From NCBI GenBank assembly GCA_012845835.1, contig JABAKD010000007.1, forward strand, positions 10,615,665 to 10,679,664: 64,000 bases of DNA, in the 5' to 3' direction. The first letter of the stretch is position 1. Every line of letters begins with the position of its first letter. The position numbers were made by a program, and so were the translations under genes. Below, in pieces: positions 1 to 11,110 of the stretch. Below the pieces are notes generated by a model. The model was not told the origin of the DNA. It saw nothing but the letters and a program-made list of their open reading frames with translations, and ran no database searches. Source of the stretch: Undaria pinnatifida (lineage: Eukaryota; Sar; Phaeophyceae; Laminariales; Alariaceae).

Positions 1-113
1 GTTTAACCACATGCACAGACCTTTAGCTCCCCCCAGCCGGTAGACAATGTAGAAGCCCCCCCAAACTGGCGGAGATGTCCCGCTTGAGTCAGCCGCAACG
101 TACTTCTCTATGA

Positions 114-140
114 GACCCCGTGCTACGATAGAGGTGTACC
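114..140. repeat. Isolated family A terminus
   Basis: A 26-bp sequence of the type CCCGTGCTACGATAGAGGTGTACC matches the end of the family A elements listed below. The matching far end is not evident, and a family B element begins 12 bp later, so B probably inserted into or next to an A element. Confidence 0.5.
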
Positions 141-151
141 ATTTCTTGACT

Positions 152-415
152 GATTCTACGATAGCCCCCCCCCGAAAAACGGCGATTTTCTTTAACGAGT
201 TTACGTTTCATGGCTGCTTGACATGAGGAAGGTTGCTATTAAGTCATGTCTCCGTATATTTTCTTATTTGCACTTCTTGGACTATCGAACAATGACGTCG
301 GGGTGGCAAGGGGCTTGCTCCGTATTTTTTTCTGGAGATACGGCCGGAAGCTGGTTTCATAAACCGGCGATTTCGTTATCCTTAAAGAAAACTTGGGGGG
401 ACCATCATAGAACGA
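152..415 (+). mobile_element. Family B inverted-terminus element, copy 1
   Basis: A 264-bp element starts with GATTCTACGATAGCCCCCC and ends with a C-poor, G-run terminus finishing in ATAGAACGAC, so the two ends are an imperfect inverted repeat. The interior shares three blocks with copies at 10,871 and 30,005: an AACGGCGATTTTCTTTAACGA-like block, GACTATCGAACAATGACGTCGGGG, and ACCGGCGATTTCGTTA. No coding capacity is visible. This fits a non-autonomous MITE-like element. The transposase source is unknown. Confidence 0.6.
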
Positions 416-2033
416 CACTTTTGCCGATTTTTTTTTTCTGAATGACGGGGCTCCGTTTACCAAAATTCGTCTGCATGTCGCTCTCTTTTTGCAATTTTGA
501 ATGCCTACGCCAACGGGTTGTACTTTTTTTCAAGTTTTCGCAAAGTTATTGTTTTAGGCGAGGTGTACAGAGGCTCATGTGAAGAGGGGTCAGAGAACCG
601 TTTTTGCACCTTTCGCCGAAGCATTTTGTCACGAACTACGGATTCTCTACCCCTGGCTCTAACCAACCCAACTCAACAGAAAACCCGACCCAAGCCCAAA
701 CCTCAAAGCTCTAAGCGTAACCCTATAATCCCTAACCCTGGCGTTATACTACCCCCAGGCTGGCAAACAGGGTGGAAGCCCTGAAGTTGGTGGAGCGATC
801 CCTTCTGAACTGCAAGAGACTCGATGACCCAGAGCTGCTCCAGGTGAATGTTAAACGTGACCCCAGACCGAGATAGTTTGAAGGGCTTGCTTCAGCGTAC
901 CCTGAGGGGGGGAATGTGTTACGCAAGCCCCAACTGTCCCACGGGAGAATGTTGAAGGGTTTTCAGCCGTGCCCTTCAGTACCAGGGTTAGCTCAGCCCC
1001 AACCGCCCTGGCCGAGATGGCCGACAGGGCCTTGCTCGCACAGTGTTGCACATAGTCGGGTTTGGGGTGGGGAACACAACACTGGAGCTCTCACACCAAA
1101 TAGCCCTCATACAATACGGCACCGGGCGCCCTTCGCACCAAAACACCACTCGCGTGGAGTACTTCGTGTTAGGAACCTGACACAGGCTATAGGTACTCGC
1201 TCTGCCACTTTTTAAACTCAGCCTTGCCGCTCTCGTGCAGGACAGCCGTTTCGCCGGTATCGCACTTGGCGTGTACCCCCATCGCTATGTTTCAGCATGA
1301 CCCGAACAGCTCGCCCCCCCCCATGTCAGGAGCCGGGAAAGCGCTGTTGATGGAGCAGAGTGTGCCCCCTTCACCAGTCTCGAGGCATGCTGAGGCATGG
1401 GCGCATCGGTTGTCTTTCTGAGGCTCACCACCATTTGAGAAGATCGATACCCCGCCCAAAACCTGACTGGAAGCGCATGATCGTTTGTGACCGTATTTGG
1501 TCGTGACTACTACCGAACGTTCCCTCGTGAATACCAGGTAATTCGGGAAAAGATGCCCCCGAAACAAGTAGGAGCCTCATCGACCCCATTGCGAGCCTTC
1601 CACGTAATTCGCGGTAACCGCTTCCCCGGTGTTCTTGGAGCTCAAACCCCGACCCTTTTCAGGTTTCGGAAGGCGGCAGTACGATAGAGCCTATGCTTGG
1701 ATAGCGGTGCACCAGTGCTTTTCCTGGCGCCCCTCACTAGGAGAGGTCCTTACTTTGCCCGCAAACTGGTTATGGACTCCTTCCACGCTAGGGATGCAGC
1801 AGATTCTAAGAACTTTCTGAGGTCCTAACACAAGGAATTAAAAACAAAATTCACCCGAAACATGGGCTTCGAAGACGTTCGCTCGAGTTACTCGACGTGC
1901 GTTTCTACTGCGCTAGTTCTAATGCAAGTGTGCTCGTTAAAGTTGTCGTGCTAACCATTACCCTCTATCGCTCAACGGGGTCAGCAACGTCTGGCCCGAA
2001 ATAGTGCAACCATTTCCCGTGGGATTACCCTCT
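416..2033. other. Gene-free stretch
   Basis: I see no supported exon here. Positions 655-745 hold a degenerate series of CCCTAA/AACCC-like motifs. The segment 1,815-1,920 is a decayed family C fragment in reverse orientation, recognisable by the CACCCGAAACATG...CTTCGAAGAC block. Confidence 0.5.
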
Positions 2034-2034
2034 T

Positions 2035-2276
2035 GACGCGTGCTACGATGATGGAGGTGCACCACGTTTTTCCTGAATTTTCTCACTTTTCGGAGCTTAA
2101 GACGTCTCCCAAAAACTGTTTTGAAAAAACACAATGCGGCCGGTTGAAAATTATCATACGACGAAAAAATTGCTAAAAAATTGCAAATTTCGACGGTTTA
2201 GGGTAAAGGAGCCCCGTTGTTCAGAAACCATTTCGGACGATAAATGCTACCGGGTACTTCTATCGCAGCACGCGTC
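2035..2276 (-). mobile_element. Family A element, reverse orientation
   Basis: Starts with GACGCGTGCTACGATGATGG and ends with TTCTATCGCAGCACGCGTC, an inverted pair. Inside, the order of motifs is the reverse complement of the forward copies: a GGAGCTTAAGACGTCTCCC block near the left end and a GGAGCCCCGTTGTTCAG block near the right end. About 242 bp, no ORF of note. MITE-like. Confidence 0.6.
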
Positions 2277-2389
2277 TTTGAGCAGTAAGCCGAAAGCGCA
2301 ACCCGATGAAGAAGCCCACGGCAAACATGTAGCTAATATGTACATACAAATAATATCGCAACAGAAGAACGACCTTCGATTGGGTCGTG

Positions 2390-2700
2390 GCTTTACACTT
2401 TTATAGCTGGAACCCCCTTTTTTTCTTGTCAGATTTTTTTTTTAAGTTAGTATGGGGGGGGGTGGGGCTCTAAAACGTTTTTTTTTTTTTCTCACGCTTC
2501 TACTTTCCAGCTTCTGGACAAGCCGTGGTCACAGGTGTCGTCCCTTCTCCCCCCTCGATTCTTGCCTTCAATTGCAATCGCGCATAGGGTTCAGCAATCC
2601 TACTTCTTGTTGATTCTTCATCGAGTGTTGCTAACTCACGCCCACGCTGCTTTCCGCAAGTCAATTTTTTGCACAAGAAAAAATCCCAACAAATTTATAC
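2390..2700 (+). repeat. Family E dispersed repeat fragment
   Basis: The run GGACAAGCCGTGGTCACAGG at about 2,517 and the downstream GCATAGGGTTCA block match 21,697-21,790 with similar spacing, so these are two diverged copies of one dispersed sequence. No terminal repeats or coding sequence were recognised. Confidence 0.45.
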
Positions 2701-3289
2701 GAGTATGCACTCGGCGCGGCTCGAACTCACGAAACTGACCTATACCAGGCTCAAGGATAGCCTGATACGCCACCGGGGCGACCGGTACCGGGTTTAAGGA
2801 TCCCTGTCACCCTGAAAATATTGTAGACGAAACAGCGCTACCTCTATCGTTGCGCGCGTCACGGGTGAGGTTTGAAACACGTCGGGCACCTCATCCATCT
2901 GCCGTGACCCGATTCGAACCGCAACGCTATCACCCGCACAGGACGGGTGCTGCCTTGCGTTCTCCATCGGCTTTCCCCTGTTGGGAAGGAAGCACCGAAA
3001 GCACGTTCACAGGAGCTTTTCCTTGGCGGCTCAGATCTTGGAAACCCTGGAGTCGCCGCTGGCGAGGCTACGCGCCCAGCTCCACTTGGAGGTGCGATAT
3101 TTGATGCTCGGTCATACGAAACCTCACCTAAGAACATATAAGATAGTAAGAAAGTGCGTTGACATTTTTGTTTTCGCGGCGAAACGAATGGTTAACGTGA
3201 ATTGTTCGTGTTGCTTTCTGCCGCTGCATGAGCTTATGGTGGAACTACAGTACCAAAATTTACTATCAGACGTAGTGAATTTCGCCCTA

Positions 3290-3590
3290 TCCACCCTGCC
3301 GACGTGTAGCAGCCATTGGTCAGGTGGCGAGGTGCGAGGACAATAGATTCAGACGTTCTCGCAAAGGCTAACTCCCATATGGGCAAAGTAATTTCGACAA
3401 AATATTCCGGTGCATGTGCTTGCGGTATGATCGCAAAACGTCTTTACTTATGCAGCTATTACAATCCCCGTTATTCCGCTCTGTCGACGTGTACCCACCG
3501 ACGATCAGGTGTCGAGGTGCGAGATGGACGCAGACTTTCTTGCAAAGGCTACCTCTCACATGGACAAGGCGTTACGACAGGATTACGGAG
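3290..3590 (+). repeat. Diverged tandem duplication, period about 185 bp
   Basis: The block beginning GACGTGTA at 3,301 (followed by TCAGGTGGCGAGGTGCGAG and then CGCAAAGGCTA) recurs at 3,486 as GACGTGTA, TCAGGTGTCGAGGTGCGAG and TGCAAAGGCTA. Divergence is high, so it is an old duplication. Confidence 0.7.
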
Positions 3591-4880
3591 GTGAATCAGA
3601 GTAGTATTCCTCTTCTCCGCCGATGGTTTCGTCCGTTGGCGAAGACACTGTACGACACGCCGCTCACTTGCGTGTACGAGATAAACAGCATGACGTTTGT
3701 TGCTGTGGGTGGGAACCGTGAGTGGCGGTGGAGCTGCGTAGTATGATTGTATCACGACCAAAACTACGGTGAAGGTGCACCTTTGTGTATTCTGAGGCTC
3801 TTAACCTATTGAAGACCCCTTTCAGGCACAAACTGAGTTTACGAGCAGGTTGGAAGCGAGCACGTTGAGCAGGCTCATGGACCAGGTAAAAAAAAACGTT
3901 TTTAACCTTGAAATAAAGTAAGAATGGCATGCCGACGAAGTTGGGCAAAGGAGCCCCGTCGATCATAAAAATAAAACGTACCCAATATGTCCTACATCTG
4001 TCGTGTCAGTAGCACGCCTGTCAATGACGTGGTATGTACATGGTCAGACACCCACAGGGGCAGTCCCATAGAATACCCATTGTTGGCGCTTGAAGTAGCC
4101 ACGACCGGAAAATATGCGACATAATTCGATGCTGACGTCCGCATGAAAACAATTATTCACAAGGTGCCGACGTCTACCTCACAGGCGGTTCTGAGTAGGA
4201 TAAATTCCCACCCTTCACGTGACTATCCGAACACGTCACAGCACTTCGCGCTGGATGCAAGCAAATGTCTTTCTGTGGAAACCCCGACGTGCTCCGCCCG
4301 GTCATTGCGGGGATACGAGGGGCCGAGACCATAAAACTACGGCCATACAAGCTGTTGACCCCCCCCGCCTTTTCCCTTCCGCCTCGAAAGAGATGCGTGG
4401 TCAATGATCAAATATCTAAGGCAAGCAACAAACTTGTACCCGCTCCCCCCCTCTTTCGTTGCATACCACACGGTTTTGTATTTACGACGATCTTTTCACA
4501 TGGACAAATTTAAATGGCAAACTTTGAACTACGGAGATCACCTAAAGATATTGCCGACCCCGACCCCTCCCCCACCTCCCCTCCTTTCTATTCGCGTCTC
4601 GAGAAGCACCAGAAAAAGACGAAATACCAAGAAGAAAAAAAGAATACGAAGTATACCGCAATAAACATGAAACCTGTACGCGACGTCTATCTCCACCCTT
4701 GTACATATGTCCGACTTAACATCGAATGCACTCCACCAGCTCACTGCCCTTGCCTGCTCTACGACTCCCTCTCTGATGGGTATACTTTCTGTTCGTTTTC
4801 TGACCGTATCGTGCAGCGTAGCAGTCCTAACCAAAACCAGACGACGATCATGCGGTAGAAACGAAGACCACTAAGAACAA
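3591..4880. other. Gene-free stretch
   Basis: Contains a decayed reverse family A fragment at roughly 3,755-3,965 (GGTGAAGGTGCACC left end, GGAGCCCCGTCGATCA near the right). The remainder shows no supported exon, RNA gene or repeat. A C-rich tract lies at 4,556-4,590. Confidence 0.4.
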
Positions 4881-5373
4881 GACGCGTACTACCATAGAAG
4901 TAGCACTGTTTAGCTGCGTATTCCCGGACTGACGAGACTCTTGAACCGAATACAACTCAGCATATTAAATAAAATTGTAGCAAATACGCTATTAATACAC
5001 AGCTGTGAGTTATTGTATTTCGTCGAAACCTATGTTTGCAAGCTGTATGTGATATTCCGATTGCGGGTGTTATACGGGGCCTGTATGGCCTCATGAAGGA
5101 CAGAGATCGGCGACTCCGCTTATGTTGCCCGAGGTAGAATCAGGTTCAATATAGTGGTGTTTTATTGCGAAATGCTGTCTCTTCGATTTCCGTTGGATGT
5201 GTTCCTGGGCCAAGCAAAATCGTTCACCGGATTGCTGTTTCACAACAAAAAGCCAACAACGTGAGCGAGTAACAGATAACAACTACTGCCGTACACACTT
5301 GGCGAGCTTGTCCAAACGACAAGGCTTTAAAGCTTAATACACACACCAGGTGCACCCCAACCGTAGCACGCGC
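4881..5373 (+). mobile_element. Pair of family A termini
   Basis: GACGCGTACTACCATAGAAG at 4,881 and GGTGCACCCCAACCGTAGCACGC ending at 5,373 are facing family A ends. At 493 bp the interval is nearly twice the usual element, so it may be two overlapping copies or one with an insertion. The CAA microsatellite begins within 10 bp of the right terminus. Confidence 0.45.
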
Positions 5374-5379
5374 CCAAAC

Positions 5380-5380
5380 C

Positions 5381-5477
<97 letters not shown>

Positions 5478-5478
5478 C
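5380..5478 (+). repeat. (CAA)n microsatellite, about 33 units
   Basis: An uninterrupted trinucleotide run. Read in the frame of the following exon candidate it would give poly-asparagine. I do not think it is translated, because a good splice acceptor lies between it and the coding-like sequence at 5,537. Confidence 0.95.
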
Positions 5479-5536
5479 GATTTGACGCACAAGCAGCTCT
5501 TAATAAAAACCAACACATCTCCCTGCATCCTTCCAG

Positions 5537-5814
5537 TGTGCGACATGACGAGCCTTGGGCCGGAAACCCCCTTGGAAGGAGAATGGGACCAAGCGCCCGG
5601 GAAGGCGTTTTCCGAGGGAAATGACAACCACCAGGCACGGGGTGATGAATCCCCGGAGGCCGCTGCCGCTCGCGCTGACGCGCTGAACGATGCATTTCGT
5701 CCACTAGACCGGTACGACGCTTTTCGTTTGTTCACAAAAGATGCATACACAAGGTTTCTGCGCTGGTGCGCAACGCTAAGCCAGAACGACTTCAAGACCA
5801 TCCGCCATGGAAAG
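5537..5814 (+). CDS. Putative exon with an RGS-like C-terminal helix
   Basis: A pyrimidine-rich acceptor (CTGCATCCTTCCAG) precedes an open frame of about 92 codons ending at AAG|GTCGAT. The first half is acidic and low complexity (Pro/Glu/Asp/Ala rich). The second half contains Asp-Arg-Tyr-Asp-Ala-Phe-Arg-Leu-Phe-Thr-Lys-Asp-Ala-Tyr-Thr-Arg-Phe-Leu-Arg-Trp. This resembles the last helices of RGS domains (hydrophobic, x2, Leu-Met, x2, Asp-Ser-Tyr-x-Arg-Phe-Leu). No neighbouring exon supplies the rest of an RGS domain. It ends in phase 0 while the next candidate exon (6,229) starts in phase 2, so they are not directly joined. An ATG at 5,546 could also make this a first exon. Confidence 0.4.
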
Positions 5815-6228
5815 GTCGATCGAAGCGAAGTTGTTGTTTTCTCGCGCTGTCAGAACAAAACAAATGTGAATACCAATATTAATACAAACAAAAGCTAAAA
5901 TATTGATAACATTAGTATCGATAATAGTATTAACGATACTATTATTTGAGATTCTAGTAACATAAGACTTCGACTGCTTGGGAGGTCGATACACAACTTT
6001 ACAACAAGTGCGTGATACATCCGCTGCGCGTATTCTACGTTCTCACGATGTTTACGAAACCGCTCAAAAAATCTATGCCAGCAATTGTTGAACTTGAAGT
6101 TGAATCTTGAATCACCTTGAATGGCCTAGTAAAATGTCGCGTGTTTCCATGGCGTCGACCAGTCGAAGGAATATTTCTCATCTGAGCTTGCTTCATATGC
6201 CCAACATCCTGTTCAAACACACGAGCAG

Positions 6229-6325
6229 GTTTATGACCCCACTAGCGGACGTCTTGCGACTGAAGACGAGCGTCGACGTGGAGCCCACTTCGCCGGAGGA
6301 CAAAGCTCTTCTTCTAATAGATCAG
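6229..6325 (+). CDS. Candidate exon, possibly an early CFAP46 exon
   Basis: Acceptor CACACGAGCAG, donor CAG|GTGATT. The frame begins Met-Thr-Pro-Leu-Ala-Asp-Val-Leu-Arg-Leu and ends Asp-Lys-Ala-Leu-Leu-Leu-Ile-Asp-Gln, with strongly coding-like composition. The Asp-Lys-x-x-x-Leu-Ile pattern followed by a helix break is reminiscent of an N-terminal segment of CFAP46, but this is a weak match from memory. Start phase 2, end phase 0. Neighbouring candidates do not chain in phase. Confidence 0.45.
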
Positions 6326-9266
6326 GTGATTTTTTGAACGGTACTGAATACAGTAGTATTGGCGCCTATGTACGTCCCGCAACATATGATAGCAAGGGTA
6401 GTATCCTTTTACGGGACAGACGGGTGCCACGATAGCGGAGCTACGGCACGGTACGGGGGGTGGGTCCCTTTTTGAAGGCCTTTGTTTGCGGTGGCTCGGG
6501 GTCACTCGCGTGAGTGACCCCTCTGTTCCTTCTCTAACTTGAGCTTACGTTCTTTTCCAATTTGGCGACATGGATCCGCGTAGGAATGGTAAGCTACGCT
6601 GCGCCATAAGAAAAAGCTCCAAATACGTTTTCTTCCGTGAGGTACAGGGTCATTCTTCTGGCGACTTGTTGAAACCCGGCAGTCAAAATCGGGATACCCC
6701 CCCTCCCCCCCCCCTCCCCCCCCCCCTCCCCCCCCCCCTCTACCGAACGTTTCCTCAGGGCTAGCAATTTTGGCAACACAGTGGTCTGACAGTGGTCTGA
6801 CTGGGTTGGTACGCCAAATGAGGAACTACATCTATTTTTTTCAGTTTACCAAAAAAAATTAGGAAAGTAAACTTCAATGGCGAAATCAAAAACTCTAATC
6901 AAGACTCACTTTTGCTGCGAATTTGGAATATCGATTATTACTCACATACTTATGCGAAAATGATTATCCCTTGCGATAGCGTCATTTTGTTTTGCTCAAA
7001 GTAAACAATTTTTGGATTGGAGACAGAGATTCCCGAGGGAGAGCCCGCAGAAAAAAACGGGCACATCCCTTCCGTGGCATTCGTTTGCAGTCTGTGCCCG
7101 CCGAGAACTACCCAATGTCGCATGAACATCGACGAGAAGATGACAGCACACGCAAGCCCGCGATAGTATGGACTACACGGGATATGCTCGACCATCCGTG
7201 GGACGGGCTCAGAAACGCATATACCCCTCGTCGGGAAGGAAACTTGAGTAGATCAGTACGAAAATTCCCCTCCTTGCGCCCAGCGGTACCGATGTTGACT
7301 AGGTCGGGATTGTACCGATACACTTCTTGATGGTTTTGCGTCTACCGTAGGTCCCACTTTGGAATATTCCGCTTTTACAGAACTAGCTACGGGACGCGTC
7401 GGACCGTGTTTTTGGGGAACACGCTTCTGGTTCAAGCACCCCAGCAGCTAGAAACGACAGCGAGCCTAACTGACCCTCGATGTGATATTTTACATGAACA
7501 GGGGAAGAACGCTGCCGATCCCTTCTTGAGGCGAATGCTGCTGGTTCAAGCGGCCCAGCAGCTAGACATCGCTACTCGGGATGAGAACCAGAGCAGCGCT
7601 AACGAAATTGACCCGCTTGACCTGGACTCTACTAGGTGCGACGCCACATTAATCCTTGTACAGCTACACCACCCGTTTAGGAGCAGTCTGCTAGGAACTA
7701 AAGTAAACTGTGGTTCGAACTGGTAAAATGGCGATTTTCCTGTTCGAAACCTTTGCTACGAGGATGGTTGGACTGGTATCGTGGACTGGTAACGAAACGC
7801 ACCGGTTTTGCAGATTTGGCTTTGTGCGAAGGACGTACGCTCCGTGAGATAAGGGTATTGCGTTTTGGACCGAATGCTGACATATGCTGCCACAGATGCA
7901 GCATTGGTTCGCTAAGCGTTTTGTTCTGAATGGCGGGGCTCCTTCAAGAATCACCAGAATGTTGTTCTTGTGCTTCAATATGAGTGCCTAGCGCATCGGT
8001 TTGTTCACCGGGTTGAGCTGTCGTTTCTTTCAACAAATCATGTTTTTTGGGTGGCGAGGCATAGAGTTTCTTCAAGGGGAGAAGCTCAGGGAAACAAACG
8101 GCGCATGTCCACCTTAGGGGGAGAAACGTCTTTTCGGAGGGTCCAGGGCCACTCGCGCGGTCCAGGGCCACTCGCGCGAGCGACTTTCACCAATGTTCTT
8201 TTCTGCTTTGCGACGAGCTCTCCGGGTGTAACAGAAGAACCAGAAGAATTTCTCGTTACTCGGCGCCACTACTGAAGGCTGTTCCAAACCTTTTTTTCGA
8301 GTCAGGACGCATTCTGCGGGAGATGCACCACTCGTCTTCCTGTGGCATCTCAACAAAAACCTCACCAAAACCTTGAGGTTTTTGTAGCAAACCGAACGTG
8401 CAACCCCGTGAGCAAACACGTGTGTTCTAGGCGTACCAACCATAAAAAATGTTCGCAGGAAAAATGTAAATATCAAAGTTCTAGTGAGTTTGTTTCAAGG
8501 GGTGCCGTCATTCAGGAAACGGTGCTACAGCCTAAAAGTGCTACCTCCCATCGATATTTCCCGCTTGGGACGCCGAACCACTCGCGCGAATGACCCAGAC
8601 TAGGTAACATAAAGAAGTGGGGGGTACCCCCGACATGTGCTGCGACAAAGGTTGCTCTTTTGGACTACATTGTTGGTTTTTGAACGACAGGGATTCTTTT
8701 AGCCCATGACGTCGGAAGGCCATTCTCGGTTTAAAATAATGTCCCCTAATCTCAACCGAGGGCCGTTGGGATTTTTTCGTCTGCTTGCGCTTCTATTTTG
8801 TCTCAGAAATCGGCCGATAGGGCGAAATCTAGAGCCCTTCAATTAAGGAGAGGCTTCCGACAACAAATTGATTATTTTGATGCACCTCTTAAGCGGTACG
8901 GGTACCGCGGAAAGTCCATGAGGTCCTCACAAGAGGAGCTCAAGATGTCACCCGAAACATAACTTCGAAGGCATTCGATCGCAGAACCCGACCAAGCTTC
9001 TATGCCTTAGTAAAAAAACATGTACTCGTGAAATGACTCGACTAATGACTAAACGGTAGTTCCTCACTTGAGGAGCTCCATTGGACATGTACATTGCTAG
9101 TTAATCCAACAACTGCAACCCCCTACTTACTTTGGGATGATTGATTCGATACACCTCTACCGCGGTAGCATGTGCCCCTTTCCCTGCCGTAGCCTTTGTC
9201 CGTACCTAAGGCACCTTCCGACCAAACGGTTCCGAACATCTCATCGTGCTTGCGTGTATCGCTCAG
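6326..9266. other. Gene-free stretch with repeats
   Basis: Holds a near-palindrome at 6,498-6,521 (GGGGTCACTCGCGTGAGTGA core), a C-run tract at 6,699-6,739, and a tandem 20-bp repeat ending in a palindromic GCGCGAG at 8,147-8,185. A GGGGGGTACCCCC palindrome lies near 8,620, and a decayed reverse family C fragment at 8,885-9,010. No supported exon. Confidence 0.45.
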
Positions 9267-9449
9267 GGGTGCAGACCAATCGGCGTCGGTTGATGGTATC
9301 GGCTCTATCGCACACGAGCAGCCAGGGTCCGTGTCGGAAGAGTCGCGAGCGCAAGAGTTAGAAGAGGCCGCGGCCGTTTTTTCGGGGCTGGACGCTGACG
9401 GGTCGACAGACGGCGACCCTCCAATGGCTCCTACCCCGTCTTCCAAAAG
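9267..9449 (+). CDS. Candidate low-complexity exon
   Basis: Acceptor GTATCGCTCAG, donor AAAAG|GTTGGT. The open frame is Ser/Glu/Ala/Gly/Asp rich, with a short acidic helix (Glu-Leu-Glu-Glu-Ala-Ala-Ala-Val-Phe) and a Gly-Asp-Pro-Pro-Met-Ala-Pro-Thr-Pro linker. Start and end are both phase 2. It resembles a disordered insertion in a larger protein. No family was recognised. It could be a chance GC-rich frame. Confidence 0.35.
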
Positions 9450-9639
9450 GTTGGTACTGCAACGGACGCCTGCTACGGGCGGCGGCCGCTACGATCGGGG
9501 GGTAGCAATGTACTGACGTTAAATTTTTAGTGAGCGATGGGGCTCCTCATCTGAGCAGCTCGCCAGTATAATGGGAGTACCTTTTGCGTTTTTACGTTAT
9601 TCATCGTCCGTTACATGTCTAGGCCACGGAGCTGCTTAA

Positions 9640-9878
9640 GACCCGTGCTACGATAGAGGGGCGCCACTTTTTTTCTGAGTTATCCTCGATTTGGGAGCTC
9701 AAGACTTCTCCCAGAAAACGGATTTTGAGAATAATAAAACTTCTACTACTGCTTGATGAAAACTCCCATGGAGCCTAGGCACACAACGAGAATCATGCAA
9801 AAACAATGGCCTGTTGCCGACGATTTTGGGTGCTGGAGCCCTGGCAAAAAACTGTATACCTCTACCGCTGCACGGGTC
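9640..9878 (-). mobile_element. Family A element, reverse orientation, well-preserved ends
   Basis: Left end GACCCGTGCTACGATAGAGG and right end CCTCTACCGCTGCACGGGTC form an inverted repeat of about 20 bp with few mismatches. The interior has GGGAGCTCAAGACTTCTCCC, CCCATGGAGCCTAGGCACAC and GACGATTTTGGGTGCTGGAG in reverse-complement order relative to the forward copies. 239 bp. One of the cleanest copies in the window. Confidence 0.75.
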
Positions 9879-10428
9879 ATGCGGCCCAATGCAACGGTAG
9901 ATGTGGCCCATTTTTGTTTCTAAGGCTCGCCACTTGAAACAGCTCTATACCTCTCGCCCAAAATAACGTTTTTTCGTGTAAACCCCGACAGCGCAACCCG
10001 GCATTGAAGGCTTACAAGGCCTAGGTGTACCAAATCATAGAATCGCCAAAAACAAGAACAAAAATAATAATAGTTCCACCGATTTTGGGTCAAGACGTGT
10101 TAAGGAGCTCCATCATTCAGAAAACAGTCGAGGAAAAAAGTGCTACCGTTACAATAGCATGCGTATTTCAGCCACCAAACAGGGTCATGGGGCTGGTAGC
10201 AACTTAGACGCGTGCTACGGTAGAGGTGTAGCACTTTTCGCCTGAAGAAATGGTTTCTGAACGAAGGGGCTCCTTAACCCAAATCGTCAGAAAATAGGCC
10301 GTTTTTTTGTATGGTTCTCGTGTTGTGTACCTAGGCCGAGTGAGATATATGGTCTTATCTCTCTGCCCACCATGGGTACGGCGGGGGGTTCTGTTGGGAG
10401 GTCTGGTACAGCAGTGGCTCGGGGAGAG

Positions 10429-10694
10429 GACGCAGGCTACGATAGAGGTAAGAGCAGTTTTCGCCTGAAATGGACCATTTTCTGAATGACGGGGCTCCTT
10501 AACCCTAAATCGTCCGAAATTATTTGGGTCATTTATTTTTTGCTTAACCCTCGTTGTGTACCTAGGCCATGGGATTCTTCCGGTAGCGTTTTTTTGGCTT
10601 ATTATCCAAAATCAGTTTCTGGGAGAGGTCTTAAGCTCCCAGATTGAGGAAACCTCACAAAAAAACGTGGTGCAATTTTATCGCAGCACGCGGC
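10429..10694 (+). mobile_element. Family A element, forward, reference copy
   Basis: Left end GACGCAGGCTACGATAGAGG, right end ATCGCAGCACGCGGCC. Interior order: CTGAATGACGGGGCTCCTTA, an AAATCGTCCGAAA block, GTACCTAGGCCATGGGAT, then GGGAGAGGTCTTAAGCTCCC. All four blocks recur in the other forward copies with similar spacing. 266 bp, non-coding, MITE-like. Confidence 0.75.
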
Positions 10695-10870
10695 CTTCGT
10701 GGTTGGGTGAGGAAGACAGGAGAGCAAGGCTACGGTAGGGATGGGTACCCTTGTCCACTACCGAGCAGAGGACACTCGGGATAGTGCCCGTGCACCCTCA
10801 TCCCAAAACGAGCTTATTTGTTTTTTTGTTTTGCGCAGGACGACAACACACAATTATGGTGCCTATGACT

Positions 10871-11110
10871 GATTGTTCGATACCCCCTCGCCCCCGAATT
10901 AAAAGCGATTTTCTTGGTAATAACGTTCTCATGGCTGCTCGACACGAGAATGGGTGCCATGAAGAAACCACTCATCACATATTTTCTTGTGTGCAAAAGA
11001 CTATCGAATGATGACGTCGGGGGGGCAAGGGGCGCCGTATGTTTTTAGGAAATACGACCGGGAGCTGATTTCACAACCGGCAATTTCGTTAAAGAAACGT
11101 TGCGTAGAAC
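10871..11110 (+). mobile_element. Family B element, copy 2
   Basis: Starts GATTGTTCGATACCCCC and ends GCGTAGAAC. The interior carries AAAAGCGATTTTCTTGGTAA, GACTATCGAATGATGACGTC followed by a G run, and CCGGCAATTTCGTTAAAGAA as in copies 1 and 3. The right-hand G run has decayed. 240 bp. Confidence 0.6.

Noticed and set aside
2705-2970. tRNA-like segments on the minus strand (B-box-like GAGTTCGAGCC and GGTTCGAATCG)
   Set aside because: Box-like motifs are present, but acceptor and T stems do not pair and the anticodon loops are irregular. At best these are tRNA-derived relics.
5224-5898. Long open frames through the CAA run (poly-Asn, poly-Val, poly-Leu, poly-Cys)
   Set aside because: They exist in several frames on both strands only because the trinucleotide repeat has no stops.
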